Shown in pieces: positions 1 to 14,700 of a stretch of DNA of 64,000 bases. The DNA comes from Ipomoea triloba (Eukaryota; Streptophyta; Magnoliopsida; Solanales; Convolvulaceae), in contig NC_044924.1 in assembly GCF_003576645.1 (NCBI RefSeq), positions 27,297,983 through 27,361,982 of the forward strand, given 5' to 3'. Within the stretch, counting starts at the first letter, position 1. The number at the start of each line of letters is the position of its first letter. The position numbers and the translations under genes were made by a program. The notes below the pieces were generated by a model. That model was not told where the DNA came from. It did not search any database and was given only the letters and a program-made list of their open reading frames with translations.

Positions 1-3000
1 TTAAGCAAAAAAAAAAAAAGTGACATTTAAATTTACATAGTATTACAGGTCACTAACAGCTAATTACTCCTTATAAACTAAATTGACATGTTTATGTACC
101 TAATTGCAATTTTAAAAGGTTTGAGGGTCTAGTTGATTTTCTCAGGTAAAGTTCGACGTCCTATTTGTCACATTTTATGCTAAAAAAGTAACATTTACAT
201 TTACCTGGTATTACAGGTCACTAACAGGTAATTACGCCTTGATGAACTAAATTGACATGTTTATGTATCTAATTGCAACTTTAAAAACTTTAAGGTCCTA
301 ATTGATTTTTCTGGTAAATTTCGATGGCCTATTTGACACATTTTATGTTATAAAAGTGACATTTATATTTGTCAAAAAAAACAAGTGACATTTGTATTTA
401 CCTATTATTACAGGTTACTAACATGTAATTATGCTTTGATTAAATAAATTGGCATATTTATGTACCGAATTGCAACTCTAATTAGTTTGAGAGCCTAATT
501 GATACTTCTTTGACACATTTTATGCAAAAAAAAGTGACATTTAAATTTACCTGGTATGGCAGGTCACTAACAGCTAATTATGCCTTATAAACTAAATTGA
601 CATGTTTATGTACATAATTGCAATTTTAAAAGGTTTGAGGGTCTAGTTGATTTTCTCAGGATAAAGTTCGACGTCCTATTTGTCACATTTTATGCTAAAA
701 AAGTAACATTTACATTTACCTGGTATTACAGGTCACTAACAGGTAATTACGCCTTGATGAACTAAATTGACATGTTTATGTATCTAATTGCAACTTTAAA
801 AACTTTAAGGCCTAATTGATTTTTCAGGTAATTTCAATGGCCTATTTGACACATTTTATGCAAAAAAAAGTGACATTTAAATTTACATAGTATTACAGGT
901 CACTAACAGGTAATTACGCATTGATAAACTAAATGGATATGTTTTTGTACCTAATTGCGACTTTAAAATGTTTGAGGGCCTAATTGATTTTTCTGGTAAA
1001 TTTCGATGGCCTATTTGACACATTTTATGTTATAAAAGTGACATTTATATTTGTCAAAAAAAACAAGTGACATTTGTATTTACCTATTATTACATGTTAC
1101 TAACATGTAATTATGCTTTGATTAAATAAATTGGCATATTTATGTACCGAATTGCAACTCTAATTAGTTTGAGAGCCTAATTGATACTTCTTTGACACAT
1201 TTTATGCAAAAAAAAGTGACATTTAAATTTACCTGGTATGGCAGGTCACTAACAGCTAATTATGCCTTATAAACTAAATTGACATGTTTATGTACATAAT
1301 TGCAATTTTAAAAGGTTTGAGAGTCTAGTTGATTTTTTCAGGTAAAGTTCGATGTCCTATTTGTCACATTTTATGCTAAAAAATTAACATTTACATTTAC
1401 CTGGTATTACAGATCACTAACAGGTAACTACGCATTGATAAACTAAATGGATATGTTTTTGTACCTAATTGCGACTTTAAAATGTTTGAGGGCCTAATTG
1501 ATTTTTCCGGTACAGTTTGATGGCTTATTACACACATTTTATGCTAACAAAGTGACATTTACATTTACCTGTTTTTACAGGTCACTAACAGGTAATTATG
1601 CCATGATAAACTAAATTGGAATGTTTATGTACCAAATTTCAACTTTAAATTGTTTGAGAGCCTAATTGATACTTACTTGACACATTTTATGCAAAAAAAA
1701 AAAGTGACATTTAAATTTACCTGGTATTACAGGTCACTAACAGATAATTATGCCTTATAAACTAAATTGACATGTTTATGTATTTAATTGCAATTTTAAA
1801 AGGTTTGAGGGCCTAATTGATTTTTTCAGGTAAAGTTCAGAGTTTTATTTGACACATTTTAGGCTAAAAGAGTAACATTTACATTTACGTAGTATTACAG
1901 ATCACTAACAGGTAATTAAGCCTTGATGAACTAAATTGACATGTTTATGTATCTAATTGCACCTTTAAAAACTTTAAGGGCCTAATTGATTTTTCAGGTA
2001 AATTTCGATGGCCTATTTGACGCATTTTATGCTAAAAAGTGACAATTATATTTGTCAAAAAAAACATGTGACATTTATATTTACCTGGTATTATAGGTTA
2101 CTAACAGGTAATTATGCTTTGATTAAATAAATTGGCATGTTTATGTAACGAATTGCGACTTTAAAAAGTTTGAGTGCCGAATTGATTTTTCAGGTACAGT
2201 TTGATGGCTTATTACACACATTTTATGATAAAAAAGTGACATTTACATTTACCTGTTATTACAGGTTACTAATAGGTAATTATGCCTTGATGAACTAAAT
2301 AGGCATGTTTATGTACCGAATTGCAACTTTAAATAGTTAGAGAGCCTAATTGATTCCTATTTGATACATTTTATGCAAAAAAAAAAGTGACATTTAAATT
2401 TACTTGGTTTTACAAGTCACTAGCAGGTAATTACAACTCATAAACTAAATTGACATGTTTGTGTATCTAATTGCAACTTTAAAAGATTTGAGGGCCTAAT
2501 TGATTTTTCAGAAAAAGTTTGATGGTCTATTCGTCACATTTTATGCAAAAAAAGTGACATTTAAATTTACCTGGTATTACAGGTCACTAACAGGTAATTA
2601 CGTCTTGATGAACTAAATTGATATGTTTATGTACCTAATTGCGACTTTAAAATGTTTGAGGGCCTAATTGATTTTTCAGGTACTGTTTTGTGGCTTAATT
2701 GCAACTCCTATTTGTCACATTTTATGCTAAAAAAGTAACATTTACATTTACCTGGTATTACAGGTCACTAACAGGTAATTACGCCTTGATGAACTAAATT
2801 GACATGTTTATGTATCTAATTGCAACTTTAAAAACTTTAAGGTCCTAATTGATTTTTCTGGTAAATTTCGATGGCCTATTTGACACATTTTATGTTATAA
2901 AAGTGACCTTTATATTTGTCAAAAAAAACAAGTGACATTTGTATTTACCTATTATTACAGGTTACTAACATGTAATTATGCTTTGATTAAATAAATTGGC

Positions 3001-5616
3001 ATATTTATGTACCGAATTGCAACTCTAATTAGTTTGAGAGCCTAATTGACACTTCTTTGACACATTTTATGCAAAAAAAAGTGACATTTAAATTTACCTG
3101 GTANTTATGCCTTATAAACTAAATTGACATGTTTATGTACATAATTGCAATTTTAAAAGGTTTGAGGGTCTAGTTGATTTTTTCAGGTAAAGTTCGATGT
3201 CCTATTTGTCACATTTTATGCTAAAAAATTAACATTTACATTAACCTGGTATTACAGATCACTAACAGGTAATTACGCATTGATAAACTAAATGGATATG
3301 TTTTTGTACCTAATTGCGACTTTAAAATGTTTGAGGGCCTAATTGATTTTTCCGGTACAGTTTGATGGCTTATTACACACATTTTATGCTAACAAAGTGA
3401 CATTTACATTTACCTGTTTTTAGAGGTTACTAACAGGTAATTATGCCATGATAAACTAAATTGGAATGTTTATGTACCAAATTTCAACTTTAAATTGTTT
3501 GAGAGCCTAATTGATACCTATTTGACACATTTTATGCAAACAAAAAGTGATATTTAAATTTACCTGGTATTACAGGTCACTAACAGCTAATTATTCCTTA
3601 TAAACTAAATTGACATGTTTATGTACCTAATTGCAATTTTAAAAGGTTTGAGGGTCTAGTTGATTTTCTCAGGTAAAGTTCGACGTCCTATTTGTCACAT
3701 TTTATGCTAAAATAGTAACATTTACATTTACCTGGTATTACAGGTCACTAACAGGTAATTACACCTTGATGAACTAAATTGACATGTTTATATATCTAAT
3801 TGCAACTTTAAAAACTTTAAGGGCCTAATTGGTTTTTCAGGTAAATTTCGATGGTCTATTTGACAAATTTTATGCTAAAAAGTGACATTTATATTTGTCA
3901 AAAAAAACATGTGACACTTACATTTACCTGTTATTAGAGGTTACTAACAGGTAATTATGCTTTGATTAAATAAATTGGCATATTTTATGTACCGAATTGC
4001 GACTTTAAAAAGTTTGAGTGCCTAATTGATTTTTCAGGTACAGTTTGATGGCTTATTACACACATTTTATGATAAAAAAAATGACATTTACATTTACCTG
4101 TTATTACAGGTTACTAATAGGTAATTATGCCTTGATGAACTAAATTGGCATGTTTATGTACCGAATTGCAACTTTAAATAGTTAGAGAGCCTAATTGATG
4201 CCTATTTGACACATTTTATGCAAAAAAAGTGACCTTTAAATTACTTTGTGTTACAAGTCACTAACAGGTAATTACACCTCATAAACTAAATTGACATGTT
4301 TGTGTATCTAATTGCAACTTTAAAAGGTTTGAGGGCCTAATTGATTTTTCAGATAAAGTTTGATGGTCTATTTGACACATTTTATGAAAAAAAAGTGACA
4401 TTTAAATTTACCTGGTATTACAGGTCACTAACAGGTAATTACGCCTTGATGAACTAAATTGATATGTTTATATACCTAATTGCGACTTTAAAATGTTTGA
4501 GTGCCTAATTGATTTTTCAGGTACTGTTTTGTGGCTTATTACACACATTTTATGCTAACAAAGTGACATTTACATTTACCTGTTATTACAGGTTACTAAT
4601 AGGTAATTATGACTTGATAAACTAAATTGGAATGTTTATGTACCAAATTGCAACTCTAAATTGTTTGAGAGCCTAATTGATACTTATTTGACACACTTTA
4701 TTCCAAAAAAAAATGACATTTAAATTTACCTGATATTACAGGTCACTAACAGGTACTTATGTGTTATAAACTAAATTGACATGTTTATGTACCTAATTGC
4801 AATTTTAAAAGGTTTGAGTGCCTAATTGATTTTTCAAATAAAGTTCGATTGGCTATTTGAGAAAATTTATGCAAAAAAAAAAGTGACATTTACATTTACC
4901 TGGTATTACAGGTCACTAACAAGTAATTACGCCTTGATGAACTAAATTGACATGTTTATATATCTAATTGCAACTTTAAAAACTTTAAGGCCTAATTGAT
5001 TTTTCAGGTAATTTCAATGGCCTATTTGACACATTTTATGCTAAAAAAGTGACATTTGTATTTGTCAAAAAAAAAACAAGTGACATTTGTATTTACCTGT
5101 TATTACAGGTTACTAACATGTAATTATGTTTTTATTAAATAAGTCGGCATGGTTATGTACCGAATTGCAACTCTAATTAGTTTGAGAGCCTAATTGATGC
5201 TTATTTGACACATTTTATGAAAAAAAAAAAAAAGTGACATTTAAATTTACCTGGTATTACAGTTCACTAACAGGTAATTACACCTTATAAACTAAATTGA
5301 CACGTTTATGTACCTAATTGCAACTTTAAAAGGTTTGAGGACATAATTGATTTTTTCGGATAAAGTTCGATGGTCTATTTGACACATTTTATGCAAAAAA
5401 AGTGACATTTTAATTTACATGATATTACAGGTCACTAACAGGTAATTACGCATTGATGAACTAAATGAATATGTTTATGTACCTAATTGCGACTGTAAAA
5501 GGTTTGAGGGCCTAATTGATTTTTCAGATAAAGTTTGATGGTCTATTTGACACATTTTATGCAAAAAAAGTGACATTTAAATTTACCTGGTATTACAGGT
5601 CACTAACAGGTAATTA
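1..5616. repeat. Satellite array, left block (about 157-bp monomer)
   Basis: The block is made of head-to-tail AT-rich monomers with the recurring order GTGACATTTA, ACCTGGTATTACAGGTCACT, AACAGGTAATTA, ATGTTTATGTACC, TAATTGCAACTTTAAAA, GGGCCTAATTGATTTTT and GACACATTTTATGC. Many monomers differ by 5-20 percent. Some carry an extra TATTTGTCAAAAAAAACA segment that lengthens them by about 30 bp. Larger blocks are themselves duplicated: the segment near 551 recurs near 1233, and 3305-5616 recurs from 5892 at an offset of 2587 bp. A lone N at 3104 sits where about 22 bp of the monomer is missing. No coding capacity is visible. The monomer length is in the range common for plant satellites; centromeric or subtelomeric location is not shown. 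Confidence 0.95.
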
Positions 5617-5891
5617 NNNNNNNNNNNNNNNNNNNNNNNNNNNNNNNNNNNNNNNNNNNNNNNNNNNNNNNNNNNNNNNNNNNNNNNNNNNNNNNNNNNN
5701 NNNNNNNNNNNNNNNNNNNNNNNNNNNNNNNNNNNNNNNNNNNNNNNNNNNNNNNNNNNNNNNNNNNNNNNNNNNNNNNNNNNNNNNNNNNNNNNNNNNN
5801 NNNNNNNNNNNNNNNNNNNNNNNNNNNNNNNNNNNNNNNNNNNNNNNNNNNNNNNNNNNNNNNNNNNNNNNNNNNNNNNNNNNNNNNNNNN
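5617..5891. other. Assembly gap (275 N) inside the satellite
   Basis: This is a run of N flanked on both sides by satellite monomers. Any open reading frame crossing it is an artefact. Confidence 0.99.
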
Positions 5892-8800
5892 TGTACCTAA
5901 TTGCGACTTTAAAATGTTTGAGGGCCTAATTGATTTTTCCGGTACAGTTTGATGGCTTATTACACACATTTTATGCTAACAAAGTGACATTTACATTTAC
6001 CTGTTTTTAGAGGTTACTAACAGGTAATTATGCCATGATAAACTAAATTGGAATGTTTATGTACCAAATTTCAACTTTAAATTGTTTGAGAGCCTAATTG
6101 ATACCTATTTGACACATTTTATGCAAACAAAAAGTGATATTTAAATTTACCTGGTATTACAGGTCACTAACAGCTAATTATTCCTTATAAACTAAATTGA
6201 CATGTTTATGTACCTAATTGCAATTTTAAAAGGTTTGAGGGTCTAGTTGATTTTCTCAGGTAAAGTTCGACGTCCTATTTGTCACATTTTATGCTAAAAT
6301 AGTAACATTTACATTTACCTGGTATTACAGGTCACTAACAGGTAATTACACCTTGATGAACTAAATTGACATGTTTATATATCTAATTGCAACTTTAAAA
6401 ACTTTAAGGGCCTAATTGGTTTTTCAGGTAAATTTCGATGGTCTATTTGACAAATTTTATGCTAAAAAGTGACATTTATATTTGTCAAAAAAAACATGTG
6501 ACACTTACATTTACCTGTTATTAGAGGTTACTAACAGGTAATTATGCTTTGATTAAATAAATTGGCATATTTTATGTACCGAATTGCGACTTTAAAAAGT
6601 TTGAGTGCCTAATTGATTTTTCAGGTACAGTTTGATGGCTTATTACACACATTTTATGATAAAAAAAATGACATTTACATTTACCTGTTATTACAGGTTA
6701 CTAATAGGTAATTATGCCTTGATGAACTAAATTGGCATGTTTATGTACCGAATTGCAACTTTAAATAGTTAGAGAGCCTAATTGATGCCTATTTGACACA
6801 TTTTATGCAAAAAAAGTGACCTTTAAATTACTTTGTGTTACAAGTCACTAACACGTAATTACACCTCATAAACTAAATTGACATGTTTGTGTATCTAATT
6901 GCAACTTTAAAAGGTTTGAGGGCCTAATTGATTTTTCAAATAAAGTTTGATGGTCTATTTGACACATTTTAAGAAAAAAAAGTGACATTTAAATTTACCT
7001 GGTATTACAGGTCACTAACAGGTAATTACGCCTTGATAAACTAAATTGATATGTTTATGTACCTAATTGCGACTTTAAAATGTTTGAGTGCCTAATTGAT
7101 TTTTCAGGTACTGTTTTGTGGCTTATTACCCACATTTTATGCTAACAAAGTGACATTTACATTTACCTGTTATTACAGGTTACTAATAGGTAATTATGAC
7201 CTGATAAACTAAATTGGAATGTTTATGTACCGAATTGCAACTCTAAATTGTTTGAGAGCCTAATTGATACTTATTTGACACACTTTATTCCAAAAAAAAA
7301 TGACATTTAAATTTACCTGATATTACAGGTCACTAACAGGTACTTATGTGTTATAAACTAAATTGACATGTTTATGTACCTAATTGCAATTTTAAAAGGT
7401 TTGAGTGCCTAATTGATTTTTCAAATAAAGTTCGATTGGCTATTTGAGAAAATTTATGCAAAAAAAAAAGTGACATTTACATTTACCTGGTATTACAGGT
7501 CACTAACAAGTAATTACGCCTTGATGAACTAAATTGACATGTTTATATATCTAATTGCAACTTTAAAAACTTTAAGGCCTAATTGATTTTTCAGGTAATT
7601 TCAATGGCCTATTTGACACATTTTATGCTAAAAAAGTGACATTTGTATTTGTCAAAAAAAAAACAAGTGACATTTGTATTTACCTGTTATTACAGGTTAC
7701 TAACATGTAATTATGTTTTTATTAAATAAGTCGGCATGGTTATGTACCGAATTGCAACTCTAATTAGTTTGAGAGCCTAATTGATGCTTATTTGACACAT
7801 TTTATGCAACAAAAAAAAAAGTGACATTTAAATTTACCTGGTATTACAGTTCACTAACAGGTAATTACACCTTATAAACTAAATTGACACGTTTATGTAC
7901 CTAATTGCAACTTTAAAAGGTTTGAGGACATAATTGATTTTTTCGGATAAAGTTCGATGGTCTATTTGACACATTTTATGCAAAAAAAGTGACATTTTAA
8001 TTTACATGATATTACAGGTCACTAACAGGTAATTACGCATTGATGAACTAAATGAATATGTTTATGTACCTAATTGCGACTGTAAAAGGTTTGAGGGCCT
8101 AATTGATTTTTCAGATAAAGTTTGATGGTCTATTTGACACATTTTATGCAAAAAAAGTGACATTTAAATTTACCTGGTATTACAGGTCACTAACAGGTAA
8201 TTACGCCTTGATGAACTAAATTGATATGTTTATATACCTAATTGCGACTTTAAAATGTTTGAGTGCCTAATTGATTTTTCAGGTACTGTTTTGTGGCTTA
8301 TTACACACATTTTATGCTAACAAAGTGACATTTACATTTACCTGTTATTACAGGTTACTAATAGGTAATTATGACTTGATAAACTAAATTGGAATGTTTA
8401 TGTACCAAATTGCAACTCTAAATTGTTTGAGAGCCTAATTGATACTTATTTGACACACTTTATTCCAAAAAAAAATGACATTTAAATTTACCTGATATTA
8501 CAGGTCACTAACAGGTACTTATGTGTTATAAACTAAATTGACATGTTTATGTACCTAATTGCAATTTTAAAAGGTTTGAGTGCCTAATTGATTTTTCAAA
8601 TAAAGTTCGATTGGCTATTTGAGAAAATTTATGCAAAAAAAAAGTGACATTTACATTTACCTGGTATTACAGGTCACTAACAAGTAATTACGCCTTGATG
8701 AACTAAATTGACATGTTTATGTATCTAATTGCAACTTTAAAAACTTTAAGGCCTAATTGATTTTTCAGGTAATTTCAATGGCCTATTTGACACATTTTAT

Positions 8801-11800
8801 GGTAAAAAAGTGACATTTGTATTTGTCAAAAAAAAACAAGTGACATTTGTATTTACCTGTTATTACAGGTTACTAACATGTAATTATGCTTTTATTAAAT
8901 AAGTCGGCATGGTTATGTACCGAATTGCAACTCTAATTAGTTTGAGAGCCTAATTGATGCTTATTTGACACATTTTATGCTAAAAAAGTGACATTTGTAT
9001 TTGTCAAAAAAAAAACAAGTGACATTTGTATTTACCTGTTATTACAGGTTACTAACATGTAATTATGCTTTTATTAAATAAGTCGGCATGGTTATGTACC
9101 GAATTGCAACTCTAATTAGTTTGAGAGCCTAATTGATGCTTATTTGACACATTTTATGCAAAAAAAAAAAAAAAGTGACATTTAAATTTACCTGGTATTA
9201 CAGTTCACTAACAGGTAATTACACCTTATAAACTAAATTGACACGTTTATGTACCTAATTGCAAGTTTAAAATGTTTGTGAGCCTAATTGATTTTTCAGG
9301 TCAAGTTCGATGGCATATTTGACACATCTTATGCTAAAAAAGTGACATTTATATTTTTCTGTTACTACATGTTACTAACAGGTAATTATGCATTGATGAT
9401 CTAAATTGGAATGTTTATGTACCAAATTGCAACTCTAAATCGTTTGAGAGCCTAATTGATGCTTATTTGACCCATTTTATGCAAAAAAAGTGACATTTAA
9501 ACTTACCTGGTATTACAGGTCACTAACACGTAATTACACCTTATAAACTAAATTGACACGTTTATGTACCTAATTGCAAGTTTAAAATGTTTGTGAGCCT
9601 AATTGATTTTTCAGGTCAAGTTCGATGGCATATTTGACACATCTTATGCTAAAAAAGTGACATTTATATTTTTCTGTTACTACATGTTACTAACAGGTAA
9701 TTATGCATTGATGATCTAAATTGGAATGTTTATGTACCAAATTGCAACTCTAAATCGTTTGAGAGCCTAATTGATGCTTATTTGACCCATTTTATGCAAA
9801 AAAAGTGACATTTAAACTTACCTGGTATTACAGGTCACTAACACGTAATTACACCTTATAAACTAAATTGACACGTTTATGTACCTAATTGCAAGTTTAA
9901 AATGTTTGTGAGCCTAATTGATTTTTCAGGTCAAGTTCGATGGCATATTTGACACATCTTATGCTAAAAAAGTGACATTTATATTTTTCTGTTACTACAT
10001 GTTACTAACAGGTAATTATGCATTGATGATCTAAATTGGAATGTTTATGTACCAAATTGCAACTCTAAATCGTTTGAGAGCCTAATTGATGCTTATTTGA
10101 CCCATTTTATGCAAAAAAAGTGACATTTAAACTTACCTGGTATTACAGGTCACTAACACGTAATTACACCTTATAAACTAAATTGACACGTTTATGTACC
10201 TAATTGCAAGTTTAAAATGTTTGTGAGCCTAATTGATTTTTCAGGTCAAGTTCGATGGCATATTTGACACATCTTATGCTAAAAAAGTGACATTTATATT
10301 TTTCTGTTACTACATGTTACTAACAGGTAATTATGCATTGATGATCTAAATTGGAATGTTTATGTACCAAATTGCAACTCTAAATCGTTTGAGAGCCTAA
10401 TTGATGCTTATTTGACCCATTTTATGCAAAAAAAGTGACATTTAAACTTACCTGGTATTACAGGTCACTAACACGTAATTACACCTTATAAACTAAATTG
10501 ACACGTTTATGTACCTAATTGCAAGTTTAAAATGTTTGTGAGCCTAATTGATTTTTCAGGTCAAGTTCGATGGCATATTTGACACATCTTATGCTAAAAA
10601 AGTGACATTTATATTTTTCTGTTACTACATGTTACTAACAGGTAATTATGCATTGATGATCTAAATTGGAATGTTTATGTACCAAATTGCAACTCTAAAT
10701 CGTTTGAGAGCCTAATTGATGCTTATTTGACCCATTTTATGCAAAAAAAGTGACATTTAAACTTACCTGGTATTACAGGTCACTAACACGTAATTACACC
10801 TTATAAACTAAATTGACACGTTTATGTACCTAATTGCAAGTTTAAAATGTTTGTGAGCCTAATTGATTTTTCAGGTCAAGTTCGATGGCATATTTGACAC
10901 ATCTTATGCTAAAAAAGTGACATTTATATTTTTCTGTTACTACATGTTACTAACAGGTAATTATGCATTGATGATCTAAATTGGAATGTTTATGTACCAA
11001 ATTGCAACTCTAAATCGTTTGAGAGCCTAATTGATGCTTATTTGACCCATTTTATGCAAAAAAAGTGACATTTAAACTTACCTGGTATTACAGGTCACTA
11101 ACACGTAATTACACCTTATAAGCTAAATTGACATGTTTATGTACCTAATTCCAACTTTAAAAGGATTGAGGGCCTGATTGATTTTTCAGATAAAGTTTGA
11201 TGGTCTATTTGACACATTTTATGCTAAAAAATTGACATTTACATTTACATGTTATTAAAGGTCACTAACAGGTAATTATGCATTGATGATCTAAATTGGA
11301 ATGTTTATGTATCAAATTGAAATTTTAAATAGTTTGACAGCCTAATTGATGTCTATTTAACACATTTTATGCAAAAAAAAGTGACATTTAAACTTACCTG
11401 GTATTACAGGTTACTAGTAGGTAATTACGCCTTGATGAACTAAATTGAAATGTTTATGTATCTAATTGCAACTTTAAAAATTATATGGGCCTAATTGATT
11501 TTTCAGGTAAATTTCGATGGCCTATTTGATACATTCTATGCTAAAAAAGTGACATTTCTATCTACCTGTTATTACATGTTAATAACAGGTAATTATGCTT
11601 TGATTAAATAAATTGGCATGTATATGTACCGAATTGCAACTTTAAATAGTTTGAGAGCCTAATTGATACCGATTTGACACACTTTATGCAATAAAAAACA
11701 GTGGCATTTAAATTTACCTAATATTACAGGTCACTAACATGTAATTACACCTTATAAGCTAAATTGACATGTTTATGTACCTAATTGCAAGTTTAAAATG

Positions 11801-13122
11801 TTTGTGAGCCTAATTGATTTTTCAGATAAAGTTCGATGGTCTATTTGACACATTTTATGCAAAAAAAAAAAAGTGACATTTAAATTTACCTGGTATTACA
11901 GGTCACTAAGAGGTAATTACGCCTTGATGAACTAAATTCATATGTTTATGCACCTAATTGCGACTTTAAAATGTTTGAGGGCCTAATTGATTTTCAGGTA
12001 CAGTTGGATGGCCTATTACACACATTTTATGCTAAAAAATTGACATTTACATTTACATGTTATTAAAGGTCACTAACAGGTAATTATGCATTGATGATCT
12101 AAATTGGAATGTTTATGTATCAAATTACAATTTTAAATAGATTGACAGCCTAATTGATGTCTATTTGACACATTTTATGCAAAAAAAAAGTGACATTTAA
12201 ACTTACCTGGTATTACAGGTTACTAGTAGGTAATTACGCATTGATGAACTAAATTGAAATGTTTATGTATCTAATTGCAACTTTAAAAATTATATGGGCC
12301 TAATTGATTTTTCAGGTAAATATAAATGTCACTAACAGGTAATTACGCCTTGATGAACTAAATTGATATGTTTATGTACCTAATTGCGACTTTAAAATGT
12401 TTGAGGGCCTAATTGATTTTTCAAGTACAGTTTGATGGCCTAGTACACACATTTTATGCTAAAAAAGTGACATTTACATTTACCTGTTATTAAAGGTCAC
12501 TAGCAGGCAATTATCCATTGATGAACTAAATTGGAATGTTTATGTACCAAATTGAAACTTTAAATTGTTTGAGAGCCTAATTGATGCCTATTTGACACAT
12601 TTTATGCAAAAAAAGGAACATTTAATTTTACTTGGTATTACAGGTCACTAACAGGTAATTATGTATTTATACGTTTGAGAGCCTAATTGATGCTTATTTG
12701 ACATGTTTATATACCTAATTGCAACTTTAAAAAGTTTGAGAGCCTAATTGATGCTTATTTGTCACATTTTATGGAAAAAAAAGTGACATTTAAATTTAAC
12801 TGGTATTACAGGTCACTAACAGGTAATTATGTCTTATAAACTAAATTAACATGTTTATGTACCTAATTGTAACTTTAAAAAGTTTAAGGGCCTAATTGAT
12901 TTTTCAGATAAAGTTCGATGTCCTATTTGACGCATTTTATGCTAAAAAAGTAACATTTACATTTACCTGGTATTACAGGTCACTAACAGGTAACTACGCC
13001 TTGATGAACTAAATTGACATGTTTATGTATCTAATTGCAACTTTAAAAACCTTAAGGGCCTAATTGATTTTTCAGGTAAAGTTCGATGGCATATTTGACA
13101 CATCTTATGCTAAAAAAGTGAC
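5892..13122. repeat. Satellite array, right block
   Basis: This is the same satellite family as the left block. From 5892 to about 8200 it repeats 3305-5616 almost base for base at a constant offset of 2587 bp, checked at several points. From about 8200 it repeats material seen near 4440. The array ends abruptly near 13122, where the text switches from satellite (GTGACATTTATAT) to the 3' part of a LINE. The last 1.5 kb is more degenerate, as expected at an array edge. Confidence 0.95.
9220..11120. repeat. Homogeneous 315-bp higher-order (dimer) tandem repeat, six copies
   Basis: The marker GCAAGTTTAAAATG occurs at 9261, 9576, 9891, 10206, 10521 and 10836, exactly 315 bp apart. The copies look identical throughout, unlike the rest of the satellite. 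Each unit has two monomers: one with TTTTTCTGTTACTACATG, one with AAACTTACCTGG. The last unit decays at about 11121, where AAGCTAAATT replaces AAACTAAATT. Near-zero divergence points to very recent expansion or to an assembler-built repeat. Confidence 0.93.
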
Positions 13123-14700
13123 ATTTATATCAGTCCATATAATTTTATCATTTGGCCTTGTGGCAGAGAGAGGAATGCTTTTGATCATATTTTTGTCATC
13201 ATGGTTAAAGAGAGAATTTAAGAGTGATTCATTCCATGATAAGGGGTTTTGGATAATAAGATCTGCCACCTTAAGATTGTCGGCCTGGGAGGAATTTGGT
13301 GTTTGGACATAAGCACAGTTGGTGTTGGGAAGCCAGGGATCACACCATGCATTAATGGACTCCCCATTACCTACTCTCTATCTGCAGCATCTTTTGAGAA
13401 TTGTATGTGCTTCGAGAATACTTCTCCAAATAAAGGAAGGGTTGTTACCAATATGAGCCTCCAGGTAGTTACTATTTGCATAATATTTAGCTTTGTAGGT
13501 TCTGGCAACCAAAGAATCGGGATGATCGACAAGACGCCAAGCTTGTTTGCCTAACATGGCAATGTTAAATTCTCGGATTCTCCTGAAACCTATGCCTCCC
13601 TAGCGCTTAGGAACACAAAGTCTGTCCCAACTTTTCCATCTGATTCCCCTAGATCTCTCTCCTTCACAACCCCACCAGAAGTTATTCATAATCCTTTCAA
13701 CTTCGGTACTCAAATTTATTGGGAGTAAGAAGACGCTCATAGCAAAAGTTGGAATGGCTTGGACAACGTTTTTCAGAAGAACTTCTCTACCAGCTCTGGA
13801 AAGGAATCTGTGGGTCCAGCTTCTCCCAACCACTTTATCTTTAATAAAGCCAAGAATTTCACGTTTGTTTCTTCCAACCAGAGAGGGTAAGCCTAGGTAG
13901 TTTCCATTAAGATTTCTTTCACGAATACCAATGGTGTTACAAAAGTTCTGTCTTGAAGGCTCATTCGTGTTCTTGCTAAAGGTGAGAGCAGACTTGACAT
14001 AGTTAACTGTTTGACTCGAGGCAAGAGTAAAAGATTCAATGGCATTCTTTAGAGTGTTGGCCTCAGTAGTGGTGGCTTTACAAAAAATGTAGCAATCATT
14101 AGCGAAGAAGAGATTTGTGATTATTGGGGCACCCCTGGCAATAGCAATTCCGTGTATTGTACCTTCTCTTTGACACTTTTGAAGCAATTGGTAGAAAACC
14201 TCAAGATTAAGAATGAAGAAATATGGGGACATAGGGTCACCTTGCCTTAGACCTCTTCTTTGTTGGATGGAACCAATTGGTCTACCCTCGAGTAGTCTTG
14301 TATAATTGACGGTTGAAACCATTTCTCAGATTAGGGAAACAATGTGATTGGAGAAGCCCATTTTAGCAATTACGAACATAAAGAAGTCCCAATTAACTCT
14401 ATCAAAAGCTTTGCTCATGTCCAATTTAACTCCAACATATCCCTCATTACGCTGTCTCTTCCTTTTGAGGTAGTGATTTATTTCATATGCAATCATAATA
14501 TTATCGGTAATCAAACGGCCAGGCACAAAAGCTGATTGAGAATCTGACACAATGCTAAGAAGAAGGGGCTTGATACGGTTAGCTAAGATTTTTTAGAGGA
14601 GTTTATAGAGAATGTTGCATAAAGCAATGGGTCTAAGGTCGCCCATGCTCTCAGGTTCATTTTTCTTGGGGATTAACACTATATTTGTGTTTAATACTTA
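13123..14700 (-). pseudogene. LINE (L1-type non-LTR) reverse transcriptase remnant
   Basis: Reading the minus strand from 14700 gives the plant LINE ORF2 order. TNIVLIPKK and RPIALCN come first, then QSAFVPGRLITDN, KLDMSKAFDRVNWDF, RGLRQGDPMSPY, the catalytic box FANDCYIF, NYLGLPSLVG, FNIAMLGKQAWRL, NPSFIWRSILEA and INAWCDPWLP, ending near KIIW. ORF2 would normally nick DNA and reverse-transcribe its RNA. This copy is dead. In-frame stops lie at 14593-14595, 14326-14328, 13600-13602 and 13378-13380, and the active-site F/YADD reads FAND, losing one catalytic aspartate. Endonuclease and 3' tail are missing. It abuts satellite DNA directly at 13122. Confidence 0.93.

Noticed and set aside
5516..5969. 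Open frames on both strands near 5.6 kb
   Set aside because: They run through the 275-N gap and satellite monomers.
1..13122. CRISPR-like array of regularly spaced repeats
   Set aside because: The repeated unit is contiguous satellite without unique spacers, and the window is a plant nuclear genome.
13064..13554. Two plus-strand frames of 82 and 101 aa
   Set aside because: They are antisense to the LINE remnant, and the minus strand has the family motifs.
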